Assembly: GCF_002078015.1 (NCBI RefSeq)
Contig: NZ_LWBP01000199.1
Location: 62,001 to 126,000, forward strand
Length of the DNA stretch: 64,000 nt
Reading direction: 5' to 3'
DNA from: Niastella populi
GTDB taxonomy: Bacteria > Bacteroidota > Bacteroidia > Chitinophagales > Chitinophagaceae
Part shown: positions 55,995 to 64,000 of the stretch, in pieces
Position numbering within the stretch: the first letter of the stretch is position 1
How the letters are laid out: each line of letters begins with the position of its first letter
Notes under the pieces: model-generated
Databases searched by the model: none
What the model was told of the DNA's origin: nothing
The model's input: only the letters and a program-made list of their open reading frames with translations
Made by a program: the position numbers and the translations under genes

Positions 55995-56290
55995 TTATAG
56001 GTTTTGAAGCGCAGAGTAATTTCATTATTTATTCCCGTTCAACTGACGTTTCCCAGCCGTCATAGTCTCCATCACATTCTTCTGCCAGTCATGCACGTGT
56101 GGCAGTTTGGGTTACAGGTGTTCTGCTATAAAGCTGATTTAAGACAGTTTGTTTCGCGTGTTTTCAAAAGCACTTTTGTATAAAACTACGTGTTAGGTGC
56201 TGCCTTCTTTTTGAATAAGACCACCAAAAGAGTAATGGCAATGCAGCTATCGCACTATAAAAATCAGGCTCGGTATTGAAGCAACGCTGT

Positions 56291-56503
56291 TTACGTTTTT
56301 AGATACCCGCAGACGGCACAATTACAGACCTCACCACGGGAGAAAAAGAGAAAGTTGACTAACAGGCGGCCGTTTTCGTATATCACTTCGGTTTTCATTG
56401 CCCCATTCTCATACCACCATTTTCCATCTCCCTCTATTTTGTCGTTTAAATAAAAAGCTTCATGCTTAAGTTGCCCGCTATCATAGAATTCTTTTAAATG
56501 TCC
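56291..56503 (-). pseudogene. MORN/YwqK-type repeat protein fragment
   Basis: 70 codons in the same frame as, and directly after, the TAG that ends the gene upstream. The translation is typical MORN/YwqK antitoxin-like repeat: HLKEFYDSGQLKHEAFYL, GDGKWWYENGAMKTEVIYEN and GRL. It ends CNCAVCGYLKT with TAA at 56291. It has no start of its own and no signal peptide, so it is either a remnant or is reached only by read-through of the TAG at 56504-56506. Confidence 0.6.
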
Positions 56504-57433
56504 CTATCTGATAAATGCGTGAATTTTGCTATTCTTTTTTTCTAGATAAGGCTGGATGTATTGTTCTTTTTGGTGCCAGTTTCTAAGTATGTATTCAATA
56601 TGCCATGGGTATAAAACCTCTATCAGGTCTTCGATATTAAACTTTATTTCCTCCCTCGTTGTAGGGTAATGGGTTATTGTAACAAATCGGGGGAACATTT
56701 TTAAATTATAATAGGCCTTCAGTTTATGATGTCCATCAATTATAAAGTTATCAGAGAACAGGGAACGGTCATAGATGTTCCCATTTTCACTGGTTACCTT
56801 TTGTTCATAATGACAGTTGAATACTATTGCAAAAGGGCGGTCCCCTTTGGTTATTTGTTCTTCAAAATATTTTACTCTTTCCTCCTTGATGCCTGAAGCC
56901 GGCATTGTTGCCACAAACGAAAATTCAAAGCCATCATAAAATGAATAAGTGGTTTGTCTCCATAGTTTGGCAATATTGTGCCATTGGTGTCTTTTATTTT
57001 CAGCTAAAAACTCCAGATATTCTTTCAGCTTGAGTTCCTGCAATTGTACATCGATAGGGTTTGCAAAAGCTAACTCCCAATCGTTAAAAATGTAGTCTGT
57101 TTCAGTGGGCTTTTTCCAACTTGTAGTATGAAACTGTAAACTGTATTCTCCTGCAGGGAATAATTGCAATAAAGGATCAACGATCGCTTTCAACTCCGGC
57201 AGCCTGTTTGTATAATCCTCATTCAAATTGCTGATCAGTCGCTGTCTTACTTCATCTCTGTATTCCTGATTATTAGGTAGAACGGACAATAGCTTTACAA
57301 CCGTTGGACTGTTATCCCACCAGGCAGCAATAAGCGGCTGTTGAAAGTGAAAATAACTTCCAATTTCACTTAGCTTTATAGAAATTAAATTTAACCCTTT
57401 TGTGTTTTGATATCTGGACGGTTTATCGTACAT
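56504..57433 (-). CDS. Protein with ParB/sulfiredoxin-like DGHH motif
   Basis: A 309-residue protein starting at ATG 57433 (MYDKPSRYQNTKGLN). The frame is open to 57550, but that extension is not protein-like. The only recognisable feature is FIIDGHHKLKAYYNLKMFP near residues 233-251, the box 2 motif of ParB/Srx-type nuclease folds, with a preceding strand RPFAIVFNCHY. The rest is helical. Such domains bind or cut DNA or act as ATPases. It ends with TAG directly followed in frame by a MORN-like fragment. It shares a cassette-like unit with the lipoprotein gene upstream, separated by 148 bp. Confidence 0.65.
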   Translation of the reverse strand: MYDKPSRYQNTKGLNLISIKLSEIGSYFHFQQPLIAAWWDNSPTVVKLLSVLPNNQEYRDEVRQRLISNLNEDYTNRLPELKAIVDPLLQLFPAGEYSLQFHTTSWKKPTETDYIFNDWELAFANPIDVQLQELKLKEYLEFLAENKRHQWHNIAKLWRQTTYSFYDGFEFSFVATMPASGIKEERVKYFEEQITKGDRPFAIVFNCHYEQKVTSENGNIYDRSLFSDNFIIDGHHKLKAYYNLKMFPRFVTITHYPTTREEIKFNIEDLIEVLYPWHIEYILRNWHQKEQYIQPYLEKKNSKIHAFIR

Positions 57434-57581
57434 CTGCTTCTTAATTGAAGTACAATTAAATAAAAATTTAAATGATAGACAATGTAAAGATCCTGAAACA
57501 TGGTGCGGTCCTGCGTTTTGTTGATACGAAGGGTAGCATTTTTCATTCACGGCCCAGGTTAGGGGTTACAATGAAGAGGTG

Positions 57582-58217
57582 TCACCCTGCCATTTGCAGG
57601 TTTTTGAGCTTGATCGTTCCATTAGGTAAAATAGCGAAGATATAAATGGTGCTGCCTTCCCCTGATTCGTATTCTCCGTTGCCAATGTCAACTCTGGAGT
57701 GACTGTTTAAGTTAAGCGTTAAGATGTTGTTCGTTTTTTCAACAGTGCAATATAGTACGTAGGTGGTAGTACCGTCTTTTATCGACGGGGTTTGATATTT
57801 TCCGCTTTTATACAATTCTTCCGCTTTTACTTTCAGCAAACAATTGACGAATTCTTTAAAGAACAGTTTTGAGTAATGCTTTTCAAAGTCCTTTTCGGTA
57901 AAGGGTATGCTTTCACCTGTTTGTACATTTGTTTTACTATCATCGCCAACGAGGTACCATATTTCATGGCTTGCTATAGGAAACTCAATAAATGGCTTTA
58001 CTTTTTCCTTTTTGCGCTGGTAAACCGCATCCCTGAACTCCCGGAAGCTGTTGATCCATTTTGCGGTATCGCTGGTGGCCGGAGCCAGTTGGGCCGTCTC
58101 AACTTGGGTAATTTCTTTCATTGCCGGTTGGCCTGTGCGAGCCGGTTGGGTTGCGTTGTTGCCGCAGGAAATAATTAGGCAGGAAGCGACGAACGCTTGC
58201 AGGTGTTTGATTATCAT
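57582..58217 (-). CDS. Predicted lipoprotein of unknown function
   Basis: A 211-residue protein starting at ATG 58217 (MIIKHLQAFVASCLIISCGN), with lipobox cysteine at residue 18. The frame is open to 58313, but only this start gives a signal peptide. The mature part is alpha/beta (WINSFREFRDAVYQRKKEKV, FEKHYSKLFFKEFVNCLLKV). It ends in beta strands (STIYIFAILPNGTIKLKNLQ). The pattern suggests a small secreted sensor or inhibitor; no family was recognised. A 30-base match to its last codons plus flanking DNA recurs at 61928-61957. Confidence 0.75.
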   Translation of the reverse strand: MIIKHLQAFVASCLIISCGNNATQPARTGQPAMKEITQVETAQLAPATSDTAKWINSFREFRDAVYQRKKEKVKPFIEFPIASHEIWYLVGDDSKTNVQTGESIPFTEKDFEKHYSKLFFKEFVNCLLKVKAEELYKSGKYQTPSIKDGTTTYVLYCTVEKTNNILTLNLNSHSRVDIGNGEYESGEGSTIYIFAILPNGTIKLKNLQMAG

Positions 58218-58556
58218 TTTCAAAGGGGTTAAACAAGTGATAAAGATAGGTATTAGCCTGATTTTATCAAGGAGGTAATAAATACTTATAATGAATGGGT
58301 TTGTCGGCACCAAAGGGGGACCAAATTTAATAGGGCAATAGCACTAAGGAGCAGCCTAAGTTTTTAGACTTTCCCAACGAAGAAAAAGAAAAATTATCAA
58401 AAGCATTTTCAATACTATAATTGTAATAGTATTTATATAAACAATAACTGTTATGTTATGTTTTTGATGAAGGAATAATGTATAGCCATTTTGTCATCTG
58501 ACTTAAGCTAATAATGCATCCTTATCAGTAATCGATTAAGGTTCATAAATTCACCA

Positions 58557-58673
58557 ATTACTTTTAAATCCTGTACCAACAGGTTAGAAATCTGTCCAGT
58601 TGACCCGACTAAAATTAAAAAGAGCCTTCAAGTCGTTCGATTTGAAGGCTCTTTTGGTTTGAAGTATTCTTGT
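58557..58673. repeat. Cassette-boundary repeat, copy C
   Basis: TAAATCCTGTACCAACAGG then TTAGAAATCTGTCCAGTTGA leads to CCCGACTAAA (58604-58613). The terminator hairpin AGAGCCTTCAA / TTGAAGGCTCT and TTTGAAGTATTCTTGT (58658-58673) follow. The CCCGAC-to-TTTGAA distance is 54 bases. The next gene's stop lies 60 bases to the right. Confidence 0.85.
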
Positions 58674-58732
58674 AAAGAATGAACAAGGATCAGGTATTCC
58701 CCGATCAGTATGTTTTCATGGGGAAAAATCAC

Positions 58733-60447
58733 TTACTCCATCTTCTCCCAGTCAAACCTTCCATTCTGATACATGACCAATGTTACCACCTTCCCGTTTT
58801 TAATCAAAAACTTACCCGTTATATCAAATACGCTTTTTGCCTTAAACCGGGTATCCGAATAAAAGCTAAGCGGCATCTTTTCCTTACCAAGATTTATGAA
58901 TAACTCCTGCTTATGCGACTCGACCTTTAACTTACGTGACTCGCCCTTTAGTTGGTACGTGCCAACATAGCTTTTCAATAGATCCGAAGAAAGCGTTACA
59001 ACGGTTGCAGCTTGCTTCATTAACTCGTACTTTTCTTCTCCATCATTTACTCTTACTTTTTCCACCTCCCCTTTTGAGTTTTTAAAAATTCAAGTGTAAC
59101 AGGAAAAACCCTCATGAAGAAAAGGTCTTCGCTTGTGGCATACAGAACTGTTTTAGGCAGGCCAGCATCAGCAGACTCAACTTTTAACTGGTTATTTTCC
59201 ACCAAAAAAATTGCATTGAATTTACCGGTGTATCTGCCCGTGTATTTTTGAAGCAGGTTGCCGGAAAGTTTTATAGCTGGTTTATATAGGGGATAGCCTT
59301 CCCATTCCCACGGAATGTTCACACCTATTACAGTACTTACCAGTTCTTTGTAGATACTTTCACTATTCATGCTATTTCCCATCAGAACAAGCGCTGTTTT
59401 CTTTTCAGGGAGCGCGATCAAATAATGTTCCCAACCATCATCGCTGTGCCCCTCTTTAAAAAAGGCCCGGCCATAACTACCTGCATTAAACAAACCCCAT
59501 CCCAGTCCATAGGAAAGTTGTATTGAGCGATATTGATCCGTAGTATCGTTATTCAATGAGGGAAATTGTTTTTTACTGTTGATGTGAATTTGAGGAGAAA
59601 GCATTTCACCTTTGGCCGCTTCACTGAGACCCTTTCCCTGGAGAACAGCAGCAATGAAATTAGTATAGTCTGTTATCGTTGTCTGCATTGAGCCACCCGC
59701 ATTGGCTTCACTCCTCTTTTTGACAGCAAAAGAATCTTCGTCTACGCTATGCCCATTGGCGTAGTCGCTATCGAAAACGGGTTGCCAGATAAAACTTGAT
59801 CTTGCCATACCGAGAGGAGTAAAAACCTGCTCGCGTGCCAGTTCTTCCAACTTATTACCGGTGATCGTTTCTATAACCATTTGTAATAAATAAAGCCCTT
59901 CACCGGAATAAGCGTAATGCGAGCCAGGCATAAAAAAGATCTCCAGCTTTTGGCTGCCTTTCGGATTTAAAAATCGCCAATTGGGGAACCCTGTCGTATG
60001 GCTCAGACAATGCCTGGCCGTGATTATTTTCCACCGATCATCACCTTGCAGGTCTTTATAGCCTGTATACTCCGGCAATGGCTTTGGTAAATACTGGTAT
60101 AAAGGTTTGTCGAGATCGATTCGTTTTTGATCTACAAGTTGCATGACCAAATAAGCAAATAGGGATTTTGTAAACGATGCTGCATAAAGGCTTGTATTGA
60201 CGTTACCCGGCTGATCCAGTATTTTATTTTTATAGCCGTAACTTTTTATAAATACTGGTTTATTATCCTGTATGATGCCAACAGATAATCCCGTAACACC
60301 GGCACTATCCATTAATTGCTGTATTTTTTGGTCAATGATATTGACTGCGATGCTGCTTCCATCAGGTCGGATAATTTCTTTTCGTTGTGCGAATGTTATT
60401 AGAGTGTAAAGCGAAAATGAATTAATAAAGAATAAGAATTTAATCAT
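58733..60447 (-). pseudogene. Frameshifted beta-lactamase-family serine hydrolase
   Basis: One gene in two frames. The first frame from ATG 60447 holds a signal peptide and a beta-lactamase/DD-peptidase fold: SFTK nucleophile motif at residues 91-94, HYAYSGEG (Tyr 180, YSG instead of YSN) and GHSDDGWEHY as the third motif. It ends prematurely at 59053 after TLEFLKTQKGRWKK. The frame continues as NSKGEVEKVRVNDGEEKYE to a stop at 58733. This tail has the look of a DUF3471-type domain. One A is missing from a run at 59079-59083. The intact protein would be about 570 residues. A sequencing error is an alternative. The catalytic domain itself is complete. Confidence 0.8.
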
Positions 60448-60581
60448 TGACTGGATATTATCGTTAGAGTTAGTTTATTGAGATGACAGAAAATTAGAGA
60501 TATTAAAAAGCTATGTGGTTCTTTGAAAAATATTTAACAATTATTTAGGCACCACTTGCCAGTTCAATAATCATTTATTAT

Positions 60582-61178
60582 ATGTTTAATCTTTTTGATT
60601 TCTATCAAATCTCTTATAAACGGGTTCCGGGTAGAGCGGTTCGTTGCGTCCCCGCTCCCCCCACAGACCCGTGCGAGCAGCTTTCCTGCACACGGTTCCT
60701 CCACTTACGGTTTCGCTAAAAGTCGGCTGTGATAGATTCTCGGCTTCTCTAGTGGTAGCCATTCCTCCGTTAGCTTTGTGATCTTTTCCCATGACCAAAC
60801 CCGTTTACCGCCACGATGGTTTAACCAATTGTGGAGTAGACGTTTTGTTTGGTAATAGTATGAGTTCAGCCTTCGGGTGTTGAATGTCATTCCATAATAG
60901 GCATAATGGCCCCGGAGTTTACCCTCGGCAATCGCTGTCTACGCTTCGTGCAGGCATCTCTACCTACTACGCAAGACTCGCTTCCGGTGGTTGACTAAAC
61001 CTTGCCGAACAGGATTGGTTACCTGCCGGGTAGTGTTGAAGTGTTTCATTCCTAAAATCCCCACTTCACGGACTTTGCACAGCGCGATCTACAATTGTCC
61101 AGCCGCCCCGACTAAATTTAAGAGAGCCTTCAAGTCATTGGATTTGAAGGCCCTTTTTCGTTCGAAGTATTCTTGTTC
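60582..61178. repeat. Cassette-boundary repeat, copy D, interrupted by intron remnant
   Basis: The left part (ATGTTTAATCTTTTTGATTT, CTATCAAATC, 60582-60611) matches copy A. The right part resumes at 61081 (CAATTGTCCAGCCG, CCCGACTAAA at 61107-61116), followed by hairpin GAGAGCCTTCAAGT / GATTTGAAGGCCC and TTCGAAGTATTCTTGTTC (61161-61178). The CCCGAC-to-TTCGAA distance is 54 bases. The roughly 470 bp between are group II intron-derived. Confidence 0.75.
60613..61080 (-). mobile_element. Internally deleted group II intron remnant
   Basis: On the minus strand, 61080 onward reads like a group II intron 5' region (GTGCAAAGTCCGTGAAGTGG, GGCAGGTAACCAATCCTGTT, GGAAGCGAGTCTTGCGTAG). It is fused to the C-terminus of an intron-encoded reverse transcriptase/maturase: GKLRGHYAYYGMTFNTRRLN, KRLLHNWLNHRGGKRVWSWE and EEWLPLEKPRIYHS, ending at 60705. 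The 3' part carries a domain V/VI-like fold (GGAACCGTGTGCAGGAAAGC, TGCTCGCACGGGTCTG, GGGAGCGG). Most of the reverse transcriptase is gone, so it cannot move on its own. It interrupts repeat copy D. Confidence 0.75.
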
Positions 61179-61204
61179 AAGGAAAATTTTAAGGCTATAC
61201 CTGA

Positions 61205-61828
61205 CTAGTAGATTTCATTCTCAGTGATCTTAATGCGTGATAGTTTTAAAAAATACAAACAACATTTTGCGTAGCCTCCAGTCTTTCCGGGAGACCACCT
61301 GGTTGTAAAATGATAATTGTTTTGGGTTGCGTCCTCCAATATCCACTCAGCGCCATCAAAACCTCTAAAGTCGTTTTCAGCGTTAAGTTGATAAAAATTG
61401 ATTTGCTTAAGCTTTGATTGTATTTCATCCCATTCTGTCTCTTTTATTTTAAATGTTTTGTTCATAATAATTTGTCCGGGCTCATAGCCACTTTGCCCAC
61501 TTAATCGTTTTACGGTTAAAGTGAAATTACTTTCTACTTTCTGAACTCTTATCATTATTGGGTTGTGAAACGTTCTAAGCCATGTAAAACGATAAATCTC
61601 GATGTCTTCTTCACAATCTGCCAGGATTGGCTCTTTCATAGCGGCTAGATTTTTTGAATACCAGACATTCATAAAGGTGTCTAACGAATTGACTGTTCTG
61701 TTGAATTCTGCGTCGAATCTTTTAGCGGAAAATATAAGAATAGTGTATCCTTGTTTTTTGAGTTTACAGAACAATAAGAGCCTTTTAATTGACCAGCGGC
61801 AGTTAATGAAAAATATACAAAAATGCAA
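61205..61828 (-). CDS. Protein of unknown function in the last cassette-like unit
   Basis: Up to 207 residues if started at ATG 61828. The first 45 residues are Cys/Leu-rich and may be wrong or a damaged signal peptide; ATG 61672 (MNVWYSKN) is another option. The core from about residue 40 is natural-looking alpha/beta sequence (FDAEFNRTVNSLDTFM, CEEDIEIYRFTWLRTFHNP, NFYQLNAENDFRGFDGAEWI, RWSPGKTGGYAKCCLYFLKL). No family was recognised. Its stop lies 27 bases right of repeat copy D, the same geometry as the units to its left. Confidence 0.6.
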   Translation of the reverse strand: MHFCIFFINCRWSIKRLLLFCKLKKQGYTILIFSAKRFDAEFNRTVNSLDTFMNVWYSKNLAAMKEPILADCEEDIEIYRFTWLRTFHNPIMIRVQKVESNFTLTVKRLSGQSGYEPGQIIMNKTFKIKETEWDEIQSKLKQINFYQLNAENDFRGFDGAEWILEDATQNNYHFTTRWSPGKTGGYAKCCLYFLKLSRIKITENEIY

Positions 61829-62265
61829 GTAGTTATATACTTCATGGAGTAAAGATGCAAACGTTGTATGAATCCATATAAATTTGCATAATATTAGAAA
61901 TCGACGTTATCCAAATTTTCTGGATTTCAATGAAGAAATGTTACCCTGCCATTAGCATATGCGAACCATTTTCTCAACGAAAATTAAAACTACAAGTATT
62001 ACTGAAAAAAGATTGTTGGAGTTTATTCGCACCCTGATGTCAAAATATACTTTGTCAGACAATGAAATACTTGAACAGTACATTAGAATTTCTTTCAAGC
62101 CGAAGAAGGAATATATTACGATTCGACGTTTTCAAACGTAAAGGAAAATGAATTAAATATTAGTTATTATACTCAAAGCAGCGATATATCCGTAGAAGTT
62201 TCCTTAACTAATTAAATGAGATGTGTGTAATGGGATGAATTGTACTCAAATAGGAAATACAATTC
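61829..62265. other. 437-bp region without a supported gene
   Basis: Contains a 30-base near-copy (61928-61957) of the 3' end of the lipoprotein gene region (57569-57598). A plus-strand 60-codon frame at 61959-62141 has acceptable composition, but no start signal, partner or recognisable motif. Confidence 0.4.
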
Positions 62266-62460
62266 TTAGTATAGCGACGAGCTATCAGATCTATTTTCAA
62301 CTTTAGGATCAGGCGTTTTATAATCTGACGTCCGGGCCTTATTCCAAAACTGAAACAAAGAAGTATTATCTTCCATAAACTGTTTCAGTCTCTCAGCAGG
62401 AGATTTCGAAAGCCATATTTTTAACTGCAGTTCTTTAATGTGTTGTGGTGTATCATTCAT
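62266..62460 (-). CDS. Small protein paired with a nucleotidyltransferase relic
   Basis: A 64-residue soluble protein (MNDTPQHIKELQLKIWLSKS, PAERLKQFMEDNTSLFQFWN). The start ATG overlaps the TGA of the upstream nucleotidyltransferase-like pseudogene, so the two once formed a coupled pair. The short Lys/Glu-rich helical form fits an antitoxin-like or accessory subunit, but no family was recognised. Whether it is still expressed with its partner broken is unknown. Confidence 0.65.
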   Translation of the reverse strand: MNDTPQHIKELQLKIWLSKSPAERLKQFMEDNTSLFQFWNKARTSDYKTPDPKVENRSDSSSLY

Positions 62461-62986
62461 GATGGTAATAAATCAAATGTTTTCAAATTCAATTTGCTGA
62501 TCCATTTCTTAATATAAGCCCAATCCATATTTTCAATAGCCGTAAAATTTTTAATATCTTCTGCCTGCTGTGCCGATAGATAATCCTGTATCCATATTAC
62601 TTTCGAAATAAGCAAATCTTCTGGAGATACCACAAATATGGTTTTATCGAAAAAGTCTACTTTTTTTCTCCTATTAAATTCCTCTTGTCGAAAAGGCTCA
62701 TTTTTTAATACAACGAAATCTGCCTTAAAACCAGATGCATGATCGATAATATTGAAAAGACTTCTTCTTTTTACCGCATCTCGTATTGCATCTTTATCGC
62801 AGAATAACCTTCCTGAAAATGCTGAATAAATCGATCAATATTTTTTTCTTCAAGATGAATAATAAAATCAAAGTCCCTGGTAGCCCTGGGTACAATGTAT
62901 ATACTCATTGCTACACTGCCTTAAAGCATATAGGGTATATTCGATTCATTGAGTACATCTGTTATTTTCTGAAAAAATGCGATCAT
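62457..62986 (-). pseudogene. Broken DUF6036/nucleotidyltransferase-like gene
   Basis: From ATG 62986 the frame reads MIAFFQKITDVLNESNIPYM, L, then TAA where a Ser is expected. It resumes GSVAMSIYIVPRATRDFDFI with the GS and DFD-type nucleotidyltransferase motifs. After FQEG it shifts frame near 62805 and continues LFCDKDAIRDAVKRRSLFNI, DHASGFKADFVVLKNEPF and FFDKTIFVVSPEDLLISKV, to a TGA at 62457. One nonsense codon and one frameshift mark it as dead. It is a minimal nucleotidyltransferase of the kind seen with small partners in toxin-antitoxin-like pairs. Confidence 0.8.
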
Positions 62987-63341
62987 ACGGAGGACAAGTT
63001 ACTTCAAGTCACTCTATTAAGCAAAAAATATCGCCTAAAAGTTTAGTTATCAGTGTTATACATTGACTTTTCGTCCGGATTCTGCACTAAATTTTGCATG
63101 GTAGCTTAAATCATCGCTTCCTATAACTTATATCCTGCTACTCAAAACAATTACCCGTGACACGGTACTATCTTATACCATTGATTAACTTCTTGACGTC
63201 TGACAATACTGCTGATGCAGAAACTATCTTATAGCTCTCTCTACAACAAATAAGATATAACATTTTGTTACAACAATAGCAGATCCGGTTAGTTCCGTCA
63301 CCAGCAAACATCCCACCTTTGACACCTCAAAACATCATTTC
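62987..63341. other. 355-bp gene-free region before the hydrolase gene
   Basis: No gene. A CACCTTTG at 63314-63321, 20 bases before the hydrolase start, differs from the -7 consensus TAnnTTTG by one base and may be its promoter. Confidence 0.4.
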
Positions 63342-64000
63342 ATGAAAAAGCTAATTTTCATTTTAAGCATTACTATTTCCTCCATTTGCTATGGACAACA
63401 GCACAATACTTACCTTTTCGTTCCCGGTGCATGGGACGGAGGCTGGGATTATGCAAAAGTAGATTCGATCTTAAGCGCACATGGAAATATCGTCTATCGG
63501 CCAACGCTTACCGGGCTGGGAGAAAGAGTGCATCTGGCAAGCCCTGGGGTTAACCTAACGACCTACATCAACGACATCGTGAATCTGATACAATTTGAGA
63601 ACCTGCATAACGTCATCCTTATAGGACACAGCTACGGAGGAATGGTGATTTCCGGAGTAGCAGAACAAGTTCCCGATCGTATCAAGCAACTTATCTACCT
63701 GGATGCGATGGTTCCAAACGATGGAGAAAGTGCAAAAGATGTATGTGGTGATCTGTGGGCCCCTATGACCAAAGGCAATATCAAAGACAGCATGGTCCTT
63801 TATCCCTTTGGTGTTACTCAAAAAGATGTGCCGCAACCTCTGAACACCTTTACGGAACCCATAAAACTGAACAATCCATTAGTCAAAAAAATCCCTACTG
63901 TATTTCTCCAAATGACCAAAGATGGAAAAGGAAGTCCTGCCCACGATAAAATGGGACTTTTAAGAGCAAAAGCAAGGAATTGGAAGATCTATACCCTGGA
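63342..64000 (+). CDS. Exported alpha/beta hydrolase (partial)
   Basis: Starts at ATG 63342 and runs off the right edge after 219 residues without a stop. The signal peptide ends near residue 19 (SSICYGQ). The fold opens with LFVPGAWDGGWDYAKV (oxyanion loop) and RPTLTGLGERVHLASPGVNL. The nucleophile elbow is GHSYGG (about residues 94-99). LIYLDAMVPNDGESAKDV follows, a pattern seen in EstC/salicylate-esterase-like alpha/beta hydrolases. The catalytic His lies outside the window. It probably cleaves a small ester; the substrate is unknown. It is on the opposite strand to the broken genes on its left. Confidence 0.88.
   Translation, partial: MKKLIFILSITISSICYGQQHNTYLFVPGAWDGGWDYAKVDSILSAHGNIVYRPTLTGLGERVHLASPGVNLTTYINDIVNLIQFENLHNVILIGHSYGGMVISGVAEQVPDRIKQLIYLDAMVPNDGESAKDVCGDLWAPMTKGNIKDSMVLYPFGVTQKDVPQPLNTFTEPIKLNNPLVKKIPTVFLQMTKDGKGSPAHDKMGLLRAKARNWKIYTL

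Noticed and set aside
53967-61178. CRISPR array
   Set aside because: Repeats are about 90-125 bp, imperfect and separated by 1.8-2.7 kb containing genes; no short regularly spaced repeats.
61959-62141. 60-codon plus-strand frame
   Set aside because: Composition is acceptable but there is no promoter, start context, motif or neighbour to support it, and it lies in a region of relics.

Overview
The window looks like a Bacteroidota chromosome, most likely a Chitinophagaceae-type soil bacterium. Evidence: a FecI/FecR/SusC/SusD locus, RHS proteins with DUF6443- and DUF5977-like parts, DUF4199 and DUF5689 proteins, promoters matching the Bacteroidota -7 element TAnnTTTG, and few Shine-Dalgarno sequences. 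No rRNA, intact tRNA or CRISPR array was seen.

Layout. 1-1163: ECF sigma factor plus a cut-off membrane protein (minus). 1606-10078: ECF sigma, FecR anti-sigma, STN-type SusC, SusD lipoprotein and a DUF5689 lipoprotein, a nutrient-uptake locus under cell-surface signalling. 10289-20732: two giant RHS/YD-repeat proteins and a small membrane protein in one minus-strand operon. 21514-26387: cupin, GH28-like beta-helix protein, SDR epimerase and a small protein. 26694-36000: hydroxyacid dehydrogenase, an unusual dihydroorotase, DUF4199 protein, two glycosyltransferases and a GDP-D-glycero-alpha-D-manno-heptose set (hddA, gmhA, hddC, gmhB). 36137-41103: lepA, an unknown protein, then an ECF41-type sigma factor with its carboxymuconolactone-decarboxylase partner.

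From about 41158 the character changes to accessory DNA. A large serine recombinase ends inside a tRNA-3'-end-like sequence. Then come small regulators, a frameshifted gene, an MNT/HEPN-like protein, an XRE regulator, an HNH-AbiV pair, a metallo-beta-lactamase-fold protein and a KAP NTPase, which looks like a defence-rich island. From 53967 to 61178, four copies of a roughly 90-125 bp repeat (a CCCGACTAAA box, a bidirectional terminator hairpin, then a TTCGAAGT box) separate minus-strand gene units whose 3' ends mostly abut the repeat. This resembles a gene-cassette array. One copy carries a gutted group II intron. Several genes here are frameshifted or broken. The right edge holds a truncated alpha/beta hydrolase.

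Unusual non-coding structure: a 12-unit array of exactly 20 bp (38971-39210), an 8-unit array of exactly 10 bp upstream of a promoter (43471-43550), and many intergenic arrays of 7- or 8-bp words, often paired as inverted repeats. All functions are read from sequence by eye; no database search was run.
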